From contig JAKPIL010000185.1 in assembly GCA_029549845.1 (NCBI GenBank), positions 1-7,917 of the forward strand: 7,917 nucleotides of DNA, written 5' to 3'. This document shows positions 1 through 5,359 of the stretch, piece after piece. Positions within the stretch are counted from its first letter, which is position 1. Every line of letters begins with the position of its first letter. The position numbers and the translations under genes were made by a program. Below the pieces are notes generated by a model that was not told the origin of the DNA, ran no database searches, and saw nothing but the letters and a program-made list of their open reading frames with translations. The stretch comes from a bacterium. GTDB taxonomy: Bacteria; Patescibacteriota; Saccharimonadia; Saccharimonadales; UBA4665.

Positions 1-899
1 CCATCGGTTGTGCGAATCGTGGTGACGCCAGGGGCTATGTACACCTTTTTCTGCATTTCTGTCAGGTAGTCGTTCATGCGCTTTGTATCTACATCGACCG
101 TGAGTTTTTTGTGGTCCTTTGGGTCTTCGGCAATCACCAGCCACGATGCAATGGTCGCCTTACTCACGCTGTACTCGGCATCGAGCAGGCGGAGCGACAA
201 CTTCCGCTCAGTGAGGGTCTGCGCCTCCTTGAGCTTTCCTTCGACGTCTTTATCGGAACGTTCGGGCTTCACGACGGTAGCTTTTACGCGCGCAGTCGTC
301 CCCTTTGGCTCAAGAGCGAGGCTTTGGAACTCCTTCCGAAGCGTATCAAGTGCGCATTGCTGGCCGTCTGTAGCAGGTTCAAGCACAACCGCACCGTCAC
401 GGACTGTTACGGCGGCGTTTTTGGGCTCAACCCTGCACGCTGCCATTTCGGCCTTGGCGTACTGACCAAACTGTTGCTCATCAAACGCAACAAGTATGGG
501 CTGGTTTTTTGTGAGCCCCTGCACAATAGCACTAAACGGCACAATCCGCTGCCACCATGGATATGTTTTTATGTCTTGCAAGATACGGCTGGCATCGGGC
601 TGGAGGCCAGCTGGCGCAACCGTAGTTTTACGCGTAAGCTGCTTGGCTGGCCCATCTATGTGGAGCGCCAGTGGCACATTACTGTACGTATCAACTAGCC
701 GCTGGGCAATCTGCTTATCGGACTGTCCGCCTACGCGCTCGCCGTCAAGCCGCACAAATGGCAATGCCTTGTCTGATGGGTACAAAAACTGCGCAAGCAC
801 TACTACAAAGAGCCCTAGCCACACCCATTTCCATCGCCATATGTATGGTTTTGTTCGTCGCAAAAAAACAGTCAGTACGTGTTTTTTATCTCTTATCAC
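1..899 (-). CDS. Membrane-anchored cell-wall protein, PG-binding/L,D-transpeptidase type (C-terminus cut off)
   Basis: The minus-strand frame stays open from a GTG at 899 to the window edge: 299 codons with no stop, so the C-terminus is missing. The N-terminus is basic (RRTK, then RWKW), followed by a hydrophobic segment at about residues 25-40. This is a type II membrane anchor, placing the rest outside the cell. The remainder resembles PG_binding_4-type modules found before YkuD L,D-transpeptidase, VanW-like or serine-hydrolase domains: a start like PFVRLDGERVGG, a middle block NAAVTVRDGAVVLEP, and APGVTTIRTTDG at the cut. In such families the catalytic domain comes later, so the enzyme type cannot be decided here. 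I infer a role in peptidoglycan cross-linking or remodelling. GTG 899 was chosen because it gives a complete anchor and lies just after an extended -10 box. A TTG 12 codons on is an alternative. Confidence 0.72.
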   Translation of the reverse strand, partial: MIRDKKHVLTVFLRRTKPYIWRWKWVWLGLFVVVLAQFLYPSDKALPFVRLDGERVGGQSDKQIAQRLVDTYSNVPLALHIDGPAKQLTRKTTVAPAGLQPDASRILQDIKTYPWWQRIVPFSAIVQGLTKNQPILVAFDEQQFGQYAKAEMAACRVEPKNAAVTVRDGAVVLEPATDGQQCALDTLRKEFQSLALEPKGTTARVKATVVKPERSDKDVEGKLKEAQTLTERKLSLRLLDAEYSVSKATIASWLVIAEDPKDHKKLTVDVDTKRMNDYLTEMQKKVYIAPGVTTIRTTD

Positions 900-908
900 G
901 CTCAGTCT

Positions 909-917
909 AGTATAGCA
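909..917 (-). promoter_or_regulatory. Extended -10 promoter of the cell-wall protein gene
   Basis: The minus strand reads TGCTATACT, a full TGn extended -10 element with a good hexamer. A transcription start 7 nt after the hexamer would be at A902, leaving only a 3-nt leader before the GTG at 899. No convincing -35 is visible, as is common for extended -10 promoters. No Shine-Dalgarno sequence precedes the GTG. Confidence 0.5.
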
Positions 918-970
918 GGACGCGCAAGCGTATCCCACTCACTCGCAGTCCGTGGACGAGTCGAAGCACG

Positions 971-1594
971 TTAGTAAAAGCTAGGGTATTTGCGGCGGCG
1001 GGTGAGCAGAGGCAGTTTTGTGTACGGGTTCATGAGCGGTTTTACCGGGAGCTTATATGCATCAAACTCTGCGGTGGGCTGCGAGCTAGTCGTCACGGTT
1101 GGAACCATTTGCGGCACACTCTGACGCTGCCACACCTTACCCGAGCTCCTCTGACCACGAGCTGGCTGCGCCATTTGCGGGAACTGGTTTATGAGATAGT
1201 CGTTGTTGCGCAATTCCATAACACGCTGTTGGATATAGTTCATGGACTTCTTTAGCTTGCTCATGCTCCAACTCGTAAATATAAGTGTTCGCATGGGCGT
1301 AAACACGTGCAGCACCGATGTGAAGATGCGTGAGCTAAAATCTACCTCTGCAATCATGTCGTAGCGCAGGTCTTCGACAGTGAGCGCCAGTGGTTTTTTG
1401 TCGACAATGAGCACTCGAAAGTTTGTGATGCATAGTAGCGCAAAACCACCATCGTAATATCCGTTTACAGCTTGCAGTATTCGCTCATCATCCATCAATA
1501 TGCCGGTGAGCTCGCGTATCTCACTACGACCCCACACCGCGTAGTCGCAGCCAATTTGTCGAAGTTGATCGTTGATATCCTTTGTACTCACCAT
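971..1594 (-). CDS. Bacterial PH-domain (YokE-like) protein
   Basis: A 207-residue protein. Residues about 20-130 resemble the bacterial PH domain of the YokE/bPH_3 type. A short helix leads to LTGILMDDERI, then YYDGGFALLCITNFRVLIVDKK, which is the typical 'lvlTnkRllvid' strand pair; the middle is broken here by the writer only in description, not in the gene. It continues with ditto strands around residues 85-110 and a final helix ending near MELRNN. The last 75 residues are rich in Gln, Pro, Ser and Thr and end in a basic patch (TRRRKYPSFY), so they are probably disordered. No signal peptide or membrane segment is seen. The molecular role of these domains is largely unknown. The start is supported by GGGGAG 7 nt upstream of the ATG. 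It is divergent from the Crp/Fnr gene and shares its control region. Confidence 0.75.
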   Translation of the reverse strand: MVSTKDINDQLRQIGCDYAVWGRSEIRELTGILMDDERILQAVNGYYDGGFALLCITNFRVLIVDKKPLALTVEDLRYDMIAEVDFSSRIFTSVLHVFTPMRTLIFTSWSMSKLKKSMNYIQQRVMELRNNDYLINQFPQMAQPARGQRSSGKVWQRQSVPQMVPTVTTSSQPTAEFDAYKLPVKPLMNPYTKLPLLTRRRKYPSFY

Positions 1595-1700
1595 GGCACT
1601 CTCCCCTGGGATGTCTCGGCCTGCTGGCCGGTAATTTCCCCATGAAGTCTAGTATGCGGCCACTGCGCCAGTAATGCAGTACGGTTCCTCACATGTAGGG

Positions 1701-1716
1701 TGCGATATTTATCACA
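1701..1716. promoter_or_regulatory. CRP/FNR-like palindromic site
   Basis: TGCGATATTTATCACA matches the CRP consensus TGTGA-N6-TCACA at 9 of 10 fixed positions. Its 7-bp arms are symmetric at 6 of 7 positions. It lies between the divergent PH-domain and Crp/Fnr genes, centred 74.5 bp upstream of the predicted start of the Crp/Fnr transcript. The neighbouring regulator has the RE..SR recognition-helix pattern suited to TGTGA-like half-sites, so autoregulation or control of the PH gene is the natural inference. Confidence 0.5.
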
Positions 1717-1745
1717 GCGACACAACGAAACAGTAGGAATCTTTA

Positions 1746-1775
1746 TAGACAGGGGTGTCATCCCTGTGGGATAAT
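1746..1775 (+). promoter_or_regulatory. Promoter of the Crp/Fnr gene (probably leaderless transcript)
   Basis: A -35 TAGACA (1746-1751) is followed after 18 bp by GATAAT (1770-1775), preceded by TGG, which completes an extended -10. Transcription starting 8 nt after the hexamer would begin on A1783, the first base of an ATG. The upstream ATG at 1774 overlaps the -10 box and could not be in this transcript. Confidence 0.55.
1749..1767. promoter_or_regulatory. Inverted repeat between -35 and -10 (candidate operator)
   Basis: ACAGGG and CCCTGT form a perfect 6-bp inverted repeat separated by 7 bp. It starts inside the -35 box and ends at the TG of the extended -10, a position at which a bound protein would block RNA polymerase. 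It differs in sequence from the CRP-like site at 1701-1716, so another regulator, or none, may use it. Confidence 0.4.
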
Positions 1776-1782
1776 GAACAAC

Positions 1783-2433
1783 ATGCCCACAGATAAACCA
1801 CAGCTGACGACACTCGTTGATTTGTTTAAAACGGGCACAAAGCAAGAGTACGCCAAAGGAGAGTTCATCATACGACCAGGGGGTACGCTACCTGGCGTCT
1901 ACTATATTGAGCACGGGCTCGTAAAGGCCTACGACATCACGAAATACGGCGAAGAGAACCTCCTCATTATCCGTCACGACGGCGAAATCCTGGGACTTAC
2001 CTGGGCGGTTGCGGGTCGCGAACGAGAAATTATATACACCACCCTCGCGCCGTCAACGCTGTGGCTACTCCCCCGAGATAAATTTCTTGATGCACTTCAC
2101 GAACACCCTGAAGCTTCTGTGCAGGTAGTAAGCATTCTAGCGGATATGTTCCGCCTGCACGGTGAACGCATCATGACACTCGAGTACCGCACCGTTCGGG
2201 AACGTCTTGCTTCTTTTCTCCTCGGCATGGCAGAGCGCTTTGGCGAAAAGACTGCAGACGGCATCAAGATTGATGTGCCGCTCAGGCATCAGGACATAGC
2301 CAGCTCCATCAGCGCCACCCGGGAAACCACCAGCCGTACCCTTTCTGAGTTTGAACGCAAAAATATCGTCATGAGCGAACAGTCTCGTATCACCCTATGC
2401 GACGTCGCCGCACTCCAAGATTTCCTCGAATAA
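1783..2433 (+). CDS. Crp/Fnr-family transcriptional regulator
   Basis: A 216-residue cytoplasmic DNA-binding protein. Residues about 10-115 form the cyclic-nucleotide-binding beta-roll (KGEFIIRPGGTLPGVYYIEHG, then GEILGL). A long dimerisation helix follows near 115-145, then a C-terminal winged helix-turn-helix. The recognition helix carries R180, E181, S184 and R185 (RETTSR), matching CRP residues R180/E181/R185 that contact TGTGA half-sites. The cAMP-contacting Arg-Ser pair of CRP is not evident and there are no FNR-type N-terminal cysteines, so the ligand is unknown. I chose ATG 1783 because the -10 box ends 8 nt before it; ATG 1774 would add three residues (MNN) but overlaps the -10. The gene is divergent from the PH-domain gene, and its stop lies 5 bp from the stop of the convergent phosphoribosyltransferase gene. 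Confidence 0.9.
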   Translation: MPTDKPQLTTLVDLFKTGTKQEYAKGEFIIRPGGTLPGVYYIEHGLVKAYDITKYGEENLLIIRHDGEILGLTWAVAGREREIIYTTLAPSTLWLLPRDKFLDALHEHPEASVQVVSILADMFRLHGERIMTLEYRTVRERLASFLLGMAERFGEKTADGIKIDVPLRHQDIASSISATRETTSRTLSEFERKNIVMSEQSRITLCDVAALQDFLE

Positions 2434-2438
2434 TCCTT

Positions 2439-3098
2439 CTACTTCCAGCGCAGCACTATGTCCTCGAGGACACGGACTACGTTTTCGTGCGACGGCATAG
2501 TATTGTCGTCGTAATAGTGGTCTATAGAAATAATGTCTTCGATAACGTTTAGGCAGACGATCTCATCGGCCAGCATATGCATCTGGTCCACCGCCGAAAC
2601 GCTCGCAAACGGCGTCACCATAATGAGACGTTGCATTTTTATCGGCTTCAGAAAGTCAGCCGCTGCTCGCATAGAAAATCCGTTACTCAGCCCATCCGAA
2701 ACCACGATGACGTTCTGACCGCGCAACTGGTCGACATTTAGCACTCCGCCCTGTCCGAGTAGTTTATTCATCTCAAATAGTTTCTGTAGCTTTTGTTGCT
2801 CGATATAGCTAAAGTATTCTGCTTTAATTTCTTCAAGCTCACCTGGGCTATACGTTGGATTGAAGGTGACGCCGCCAAAGTTATCGATGCTTGCAAGCAC
2901 CTCTAGCTCTCTAGGAAGCTGGATGGCAGATGAAAGCAGCATGTTAATGACACAGTGTAGTCGCTTTGCGATCTCCGCACCTACAAGCACGGCGCCGTCG
3001 CTCAGGGCCAAAACTGCACAGTTTTCATACCGATAGGCCTTTTCCAGCTGGTCAGCAATAAGATCGCCGGCTTGCGTCCGGTTCGCGAAGTAATACAT
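2439..3098 (-). CDS. Phosphoribosyltransferase-like protein with degenerate PRPP loop
   Basis: 219 residues from ATG 3098; a GTG at 3104 would add two. The layout follows the type I phosphoribosyltransferase fold seen in standalone 'predicted phosphoribosyltransferases': an N-terminal F-NRTQAGDLIADQL (usually F.DR..AG..LA..L), an early loop LALSDGAVLVGAEIA at about 30-44, a helical insertion near 85-112, and the PRPP-loop strand VIVVSDGLSNG at 130-140, followed by AAADFL and later VTPFAS. Both key loops differ from the family. The usual DDG..TG is SDG..NG here, and the usual RGG near residue 33 is SDGA. Binding of PRPP may be weak or lost. The ATG start is favoured because an extended -10 box ends 8 nt upstream. 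No Shine-Dalgarno sequence is present. The gene converges on the Crp/Fnr gene. Confidence 0.72.
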   Translation of the reverse strand: MYYFANRTQAGDLIADQLEKAYRYENCAVLALSDGAVLVGAEIAKRLHCVINMLLSSAIQLPRELEVLASIDNFGGVTFNPTYSPGELEEIKAEYFSYIEQQKLQKLFEMNKLLGQGGVLNVDQLRGQNVIVVSDGLSNGFSMRAAADFLKPIKMQRLIMVTPFASVSAVDQMHMLADEIVCLNVIEDIISIDHYYDDNTMPSHENVVRVLEDIVLRWK

Positions 3099-3105
3099 AA
3101 GCACT

Positions 3106-3114
3106 ATTGTAACA
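3106..3114 (-). promoter_or_regulatory. Extended -10 promoter of the phosphoribosyltransferase gene
   Basis: The minus strand reads TGTTACAAT, an extended -10. Its last T lies 8 nt before the A of ATG 3098, the same spacing as for the Crp/Fnr gene, again implying a leaderless mRNA. The -35 is weak. Confidence 0.5.
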
Positions 3115-3197
3115 ATAATACCTAGGAGTGGCTAACGTCCCGCTCGGCTGCTTCGAATCGGTCCCGGGGTCGCCCTACCCTTCCCTAAAGCCAGCAC

Positions 3198-3986
3198 TTA
3201 CGCACCGGTTCGCTTGTGCGTGCGCGTGGTAACCCGAGGCTTGCAGAGGAGGTAAAACCGCTCAACATTCCCCTTGCTCCCGGCCACTTCCGAGTCCTTT
3301 TTGGCAACAATTGTAAAGTGCTGCACCGCCCACCGTTCGAAATCTTGCAAGATATCCCGGCGCATGCGGTCATTCTTTATGACCCCCTTATGTTTCACGC
3401 TGCTGTGCCCCGCTTCGAACTGCGGCTTTACCATGGCAACAAGCACAGAATCGTGCGACATAAGCTTTGAGACATGCGGCAATATCTCTCGCAAAGAAAT
3501 AAAGCTGACGTCGCCAACGACAATGTCGATTGCCTGCTCTGTCCAAAAATCTCGTATATCTGTTTTCTCGTGCAGCTCAATCCGTTTATCTGCGCGCAGG
3601 CTTGGGTGTAGCTGCTCGGTACCAACATCTACGGCGAATACCTTTTTTGCACCGTGCAGCAGCGCATACTGCGTAAAACCGCCTGTGCTACTACCTACAT
3701 CCAGTACCGTCTTTCCCTGCCAGTCTATATGAAACGACCCGTCGGCACTTTTGAGTTTAAGGGCCGCCCGACTGACATACTGCTCTTCGTCGGCCAGCAC
3801 AATCACGCTGTTCTCTGACACCAGAAACCCAGCTTTAGTTATCACCTTCCCGTCCACCTTCACTTTCCCGAGCCGAATCCACGACTCCGCCTGGCTCCGA
3901 CTTGCCACCAGCTTCCGCTGAGCCATAACCACATCAAGCCGTTGCTTAGATGGTGGATGGTAGACGTTGGATGGTTGTACGTTCAT
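3198..3986 (-). CDS. tlyA: TlyA-family rRNA (cytidine-2'-O)-methyltransferase
   Basis: A 262-residue S4-domain plus FtsJ-like methyltransferase. TlyA enzymes 2'-O-methylate cytidines in 16S and/or 23S rRNA, using S-adenosylmethionine, in the cytoplasm. The S4 RNA-binding domain spans about 14-66 (RLDVVMAQRKLVASR ... IRLGKVKVDGK). YVSRAALKL at 70-78 leads into the Rossmann domain with SAM motif LDVGSSTGGF (95-104), acidic strand end AVDVG (118-122), GDVSFISL (158-165), MVKPQFEAG (185-193) and GNVERFYLL (239-247). K77, D159, K187 and E242 are the likely catalytic tetrad. The ATG overlaps the stop of the upstream four-helix-bundle gene (ATGA), so translation is probably coupled. Residues 2-13 are encoded by the heptamer array of the upstream cassette. 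The family normally starts near K14-R16, so this N-terminus looks acquired. It is transcribed with efp, with no promoter evident between them. Confidence 0.9.
   Translation of the reverse strand: MNVQPSNVYHPPSKQRLDVVMAQRKLVASRSQAESWIRLGKVKVDGKVITKAGFLVSENSVIVLADEEQYVSRAALKLKSADGSFHIDWQGKTVLDVGSSTGGFTQYALLHGAKKVFAVDVGTEQLHPSLRADKRIELHEKTDIRDFWTEQAIDIVVGDVSFISLREILPHVSKLMSHDSVLVAMVKPQFEAGHSSVKHKGVIKNDRMRRDILQDFERWAVQHFTIVAKKDSEVAGSKGNVERFYLLCKPRVTTRTHKRTGA
3949..3976 (+). repeat. Degenerate heptamer array, left arm of the S23 cassette
   Basis: Four head-to-tail 7-bp units start at 3949, 3956, 3963 and 3970, the first two being GATGGTG and GATGGTA. A decayed fifth unit follows at 3977. Read 5'->3' on the plus strand, the array points toward the four-helix-bundle gene. 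It overlaps codons 4-13 of tlyA (through codon 2 if the fifth unit is counted). Confidence 0.7.
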
Positions 3987-4363
3987 GTTTTGTGCGATCG
4001 TAATAAGCCGTGTAGCAATTTATGGGTCACATTTGCTTGCTCGACGACTGCATCAAACTGCTCCTTTGCTATGTAACCACTGTCTCGAGCGATGATAAGC
4101 TGATTTTTCACTTCGTAGAGAGAGCCGTTTGCCATGGTGAAAAAATGCTCTTTATCTTTTGCAGTCGACCTACCGAAGCCTTCGGCTATGTTCGACGTAA
4201 CGGAAATAGCCGCCCTACATATTTGTGAGGTAAGTATAAACTGTTCTTTAGCCGGAAATGCATCTGTTATCGCATAGACCTGCAGCACAAGCCTATGTCC
4301 TTCCTGCCACGCAACAAGACCCGTAAATGACTGTACCTTGCCTTTTTCTAAGCCTACCAACAT
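3983..4363 (-). CDS. Four-helix-bundle (S23/IVS-type) protein
   Basis: 126 residues, the usual size of the family first named from ORFs in 23S rRNA intervening sequences and related to the Avd accessory protein of diversity-generating retroelements. The family signature is clear: FTGLVAWQEGHRLVLQVY (13-30, first helix), FPAKEQFILTSQICRAA (36-52), SNIAEGFGRS (57-66), FTMANGSLYEVKNQLIIAR (75-93) and a last helix at about 100-122. Family members form basic-faced oligomers that bind nucleic acid; the role of standalone copies is unknown. The start codon lies inside the right heptamer array and has no Shine-Dalgarno sequence. The stop TGA overlaps the tlyA ATG. The gene follows the efp stop by 25 nt and is probably read from the efp promoter. 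No rRNA gene, reverse transcriptase or variable-repeat pair is visible here. Confidence 0.88.
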   Translation of the reverse strand: MLVGLEKGKVQSFTGLVAWQEGHRLVLQVYAITDAFPAKEQFILTSQICRAAISVTSNIAEGFGRSTAKDKEHFFTMANGSLYEVKNQLIIARDSGYIAKEQFDAVVEQANVTHKLLHGLLRSHKT

Positions 4364-4385
4364 CCAATATCTACCATCTACTATC
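4358..4385 (-). repeat. Degenerate heptamer array, right arm of the S23 cassette
   Basis: Four 7-bp units read on the minus strand start at 4385, 4378, 4371 and 4364. The first two are GATAGTA and GATGGTA; the last contains the ATG of the four-helix-bundle gene. The units point into the cassette, opposite in orientation to the left arm. The array begins 3 nt after the efp stop codon. Confidence 0.7.
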
Positions 4386-4388
4386 CAC

Positions 4389-4955
4389 TTATTCCTTCAC
4401 GCGTTCGCGGTAGGCACCGTTGCTGGTATCGACCGAAATAACATCGCCCTGTTTTATAAACGCTGGCACACGTATGGTAATACCCGTTTCAAGCGTGGCT
4501 TCCTTTGTGATAGAGCTGCTGGTATCGCCTTTCACGGCGTGTTCGGTGTATGTGACCAGCAGCGGCACGTTTTTGGGCAGCTCAACGTTTATAGGCACCC
4601 CGTTGAAGAACTGCAGGCCTACCATGTCACCCTCTTTCAAGTACCCAGCACCGTCACCCATCAGCTCACCACTCACCTCAAACTGTTCAAAGCTCTCTTG
4701 GTTCATAAAGTGGAACACGCTGCCATCGCTGTACAGATACTGCACATTCTGCGTGCTCACATCGGCAGTTTCAAGCTGCTCATTGCCTTTAAATGTTTTC
4801 TCTAGGACCTTGCCGTCTAGCAAGCTCTTCACGCGTACATTCACAATACTACCGCCGCGTCCCATCACCTTTTGGTTATACTCCACCACGCGGTACGGCT
4901 CACCGTCCAGCTGGAACACCACACCCTTTTTCAAATTCGTAATCGATAGCGCCAT
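4389..4955 (-). CDS. efp: Translation elongation factor P
   Basis: 188 residues, full family length with three beta-barrel domains. EF-P binds between the P and E sites of the ribosome and relieves stalling at polyproline stretches. Domain I runs from the start to about residue 65 (LKKGVVFQLDGEPYRVVEY), the central OB domain to about 130, and domain III ends with the typical SVDTSNGAYRERV. The tip loop reads QKVMGRGGS, placing R33 where E. coli has the modified K34 and EarP-type EF-Ps have rhamnosylated R32. No modification enzyme gene is in the window. GGAG 9 nt upstream supports the start. An extended -10 lies about 40 nt upstream. It probably heads a transcript with the four-helix-bundle gene and tlyA. 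Confidence 0.95.
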   Translation of the reverse strand: MALSITNLKKGVVFQLDGEPYRVVEYNQKVMGRGGSIVNVRVKSLLDGKVLEKTFKGNEQLETADVSTQNVQYLYSDGSVFHFMNQESFEQFEVSGELMGDGAGYLKEGDMVGLQFFNGVPINVELPKNVPLLVTYTEHAVKGDTSSSITKEATLETGITIRVPAFIKQGDVISVDTSNGAYRERVKE

Positions 4956-4993
4956 ACTCTTTCACTCCTACTTAACAAAAATATCTACGCACC

Positions 4994-5002
4994 AGTATAC
5001 CA
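4994..5002 (-). promoter_or_regulatory. Extended -10 promoter of efp
   Basis: The minus strand reads TGGTATACT, an exact extended -10. The predicted start is near 4987, giving a leader of about 31 nt that contains the GGAG ribosome-binding site. No good -35 is seen. Unlike the leaderless genes here, this transcript has a normal 5' leader. Confidence 0.55.
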
Positions 5003-5027
5003 CCCCTGTTAATATTTCGCGAGCCGC

Positions 5028-5348
5028 TTATTCAAGTCCTGTTTGGAGCTGGTCTATGGTGGCGCCAAACTCGGCCACATCGGCCGCACCAAACACCGTA
5101 TCCAGGCGCAGCATAAGTGTGTTCACTACAGCCAGGTTGTGCCGCCCTATCTTCGCCCATTTGAGCTGTTCGTCGCGGCTCTCGGCATACTCGTAGTCTC
5201 GTATATCGAGCTTGGCTTCGTGCAGTGCCGTTTTGAAGCGGCTTATGTTGTCTTTCTCGCTGACTGTCAGCGCTTCAATATCGCAGTGCCGCAGCACTGC
5301 CTTTACGCGCCTCTCAAATTGCGCCGCAGTCGTGGTAAGGTTTTGCAT
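5028..5348 (-). CDS. Small helical protein of unknown function, last gene of the rpsF operon
   Basis: I do not recognise this 106-residue protein. It is charged and predicted mostly helical, with no signal peptide, membrane segment or metal-binding motif, and a single cysteine (C22). The central part (about 30-70) is rich in Asp, Glu, Lys and Arg. Leu and Val are spaced as in amphipathic helices around 70-85 (NLAVVNTLMLRLDTVF), so a helical bundle or dimer is plausible. It starts 11 nt after the ssb stop on the same strand, so it is almost surely co-transcribed with ssb. That context suggests, but does not prove, a link to DNA replication, repair or translation. No strong ribosome-binding site is visible, which fits coupling to ssb. 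Frame length, position and an overlapping shadow ORF on the other strand leave little doubt that this strand is the coding one. Confidence 0.65.
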   Translation of the reverse strand: MQNLTTTAAQFERRVKAVLRHCDIEALTVSEKDNISRFKTALHEAKLDIRDYEYAESRDEQLKWAKIGRHNLAVVNTLMLRLDTVFGAADVAEFGATIDQLQTGLE

Positions 5349-5359
5349 AAAACCGTTGC

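Larger units (their letters stand above)
3949..4388 (-). mobile_element. Candidate IVS-like cassette carrying a four-helix-bundle gene
   Basis: The cassette is one ORF flanked by inverted, inward-pointing arrays of 7-bp repeats. The arms (3949-3976 on plus, 4385-4358 on minus) match at 22 of 28 positions, so a transcript could close into a long stem around the ORF. This layout resembles the intervening sequences of some bacterial 23S rRNA genes, which have paired ends around an S23 ORF, but here it lies between efp and tlyA. The right end begins within 3 nt of the efp stop, and the left end lies inside the tlyA reading frame. No transposase and no clear target duplication are seen, so mobility is inference. 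Confidence 0.45.

Noticed and set aside
76..915. Three overlapping plus-strand frames (76-465, 111-698, 496-915)
   Set aside because: They are antisense to a continuous minus-strand frame with a membrane anchor and recognisable PG-binding-type modules; the plus translations look like low-complexity shadows.
1588..1845. 85-codon minus-strand frame across the divergent promoter region
   Set aside because: It overlaps the Crp/Fnr start and promoter and both regulatory palindromes, and encodes no recognisable protein.
2434..2438. Bidirectional terminator between the convergent Crp/Fnr and phosphoribosyltransferase genes
   Set aside because: Only 5 bp separate the stops and no GC-rich hairpin with a T-run is present on either strand nearby.
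3130..3180. tRNA-like piece (TTCGAAT and a GCCGAGCGG-like stretch on the minus strand)
   Set aside because: The T-stem does not pair on either strand and no acceptor or anticodon arm can be drawn, so neither a tRNA nor a convincing fragment.
3983..4363. UGA recoded as glycine (as in some CPR lineages)
   Set aside because: The four-helix-bundle gene ends at TGA at the normal family length, overlapping the next ATG, and no in-frame TGA was met inside the recognised genes.
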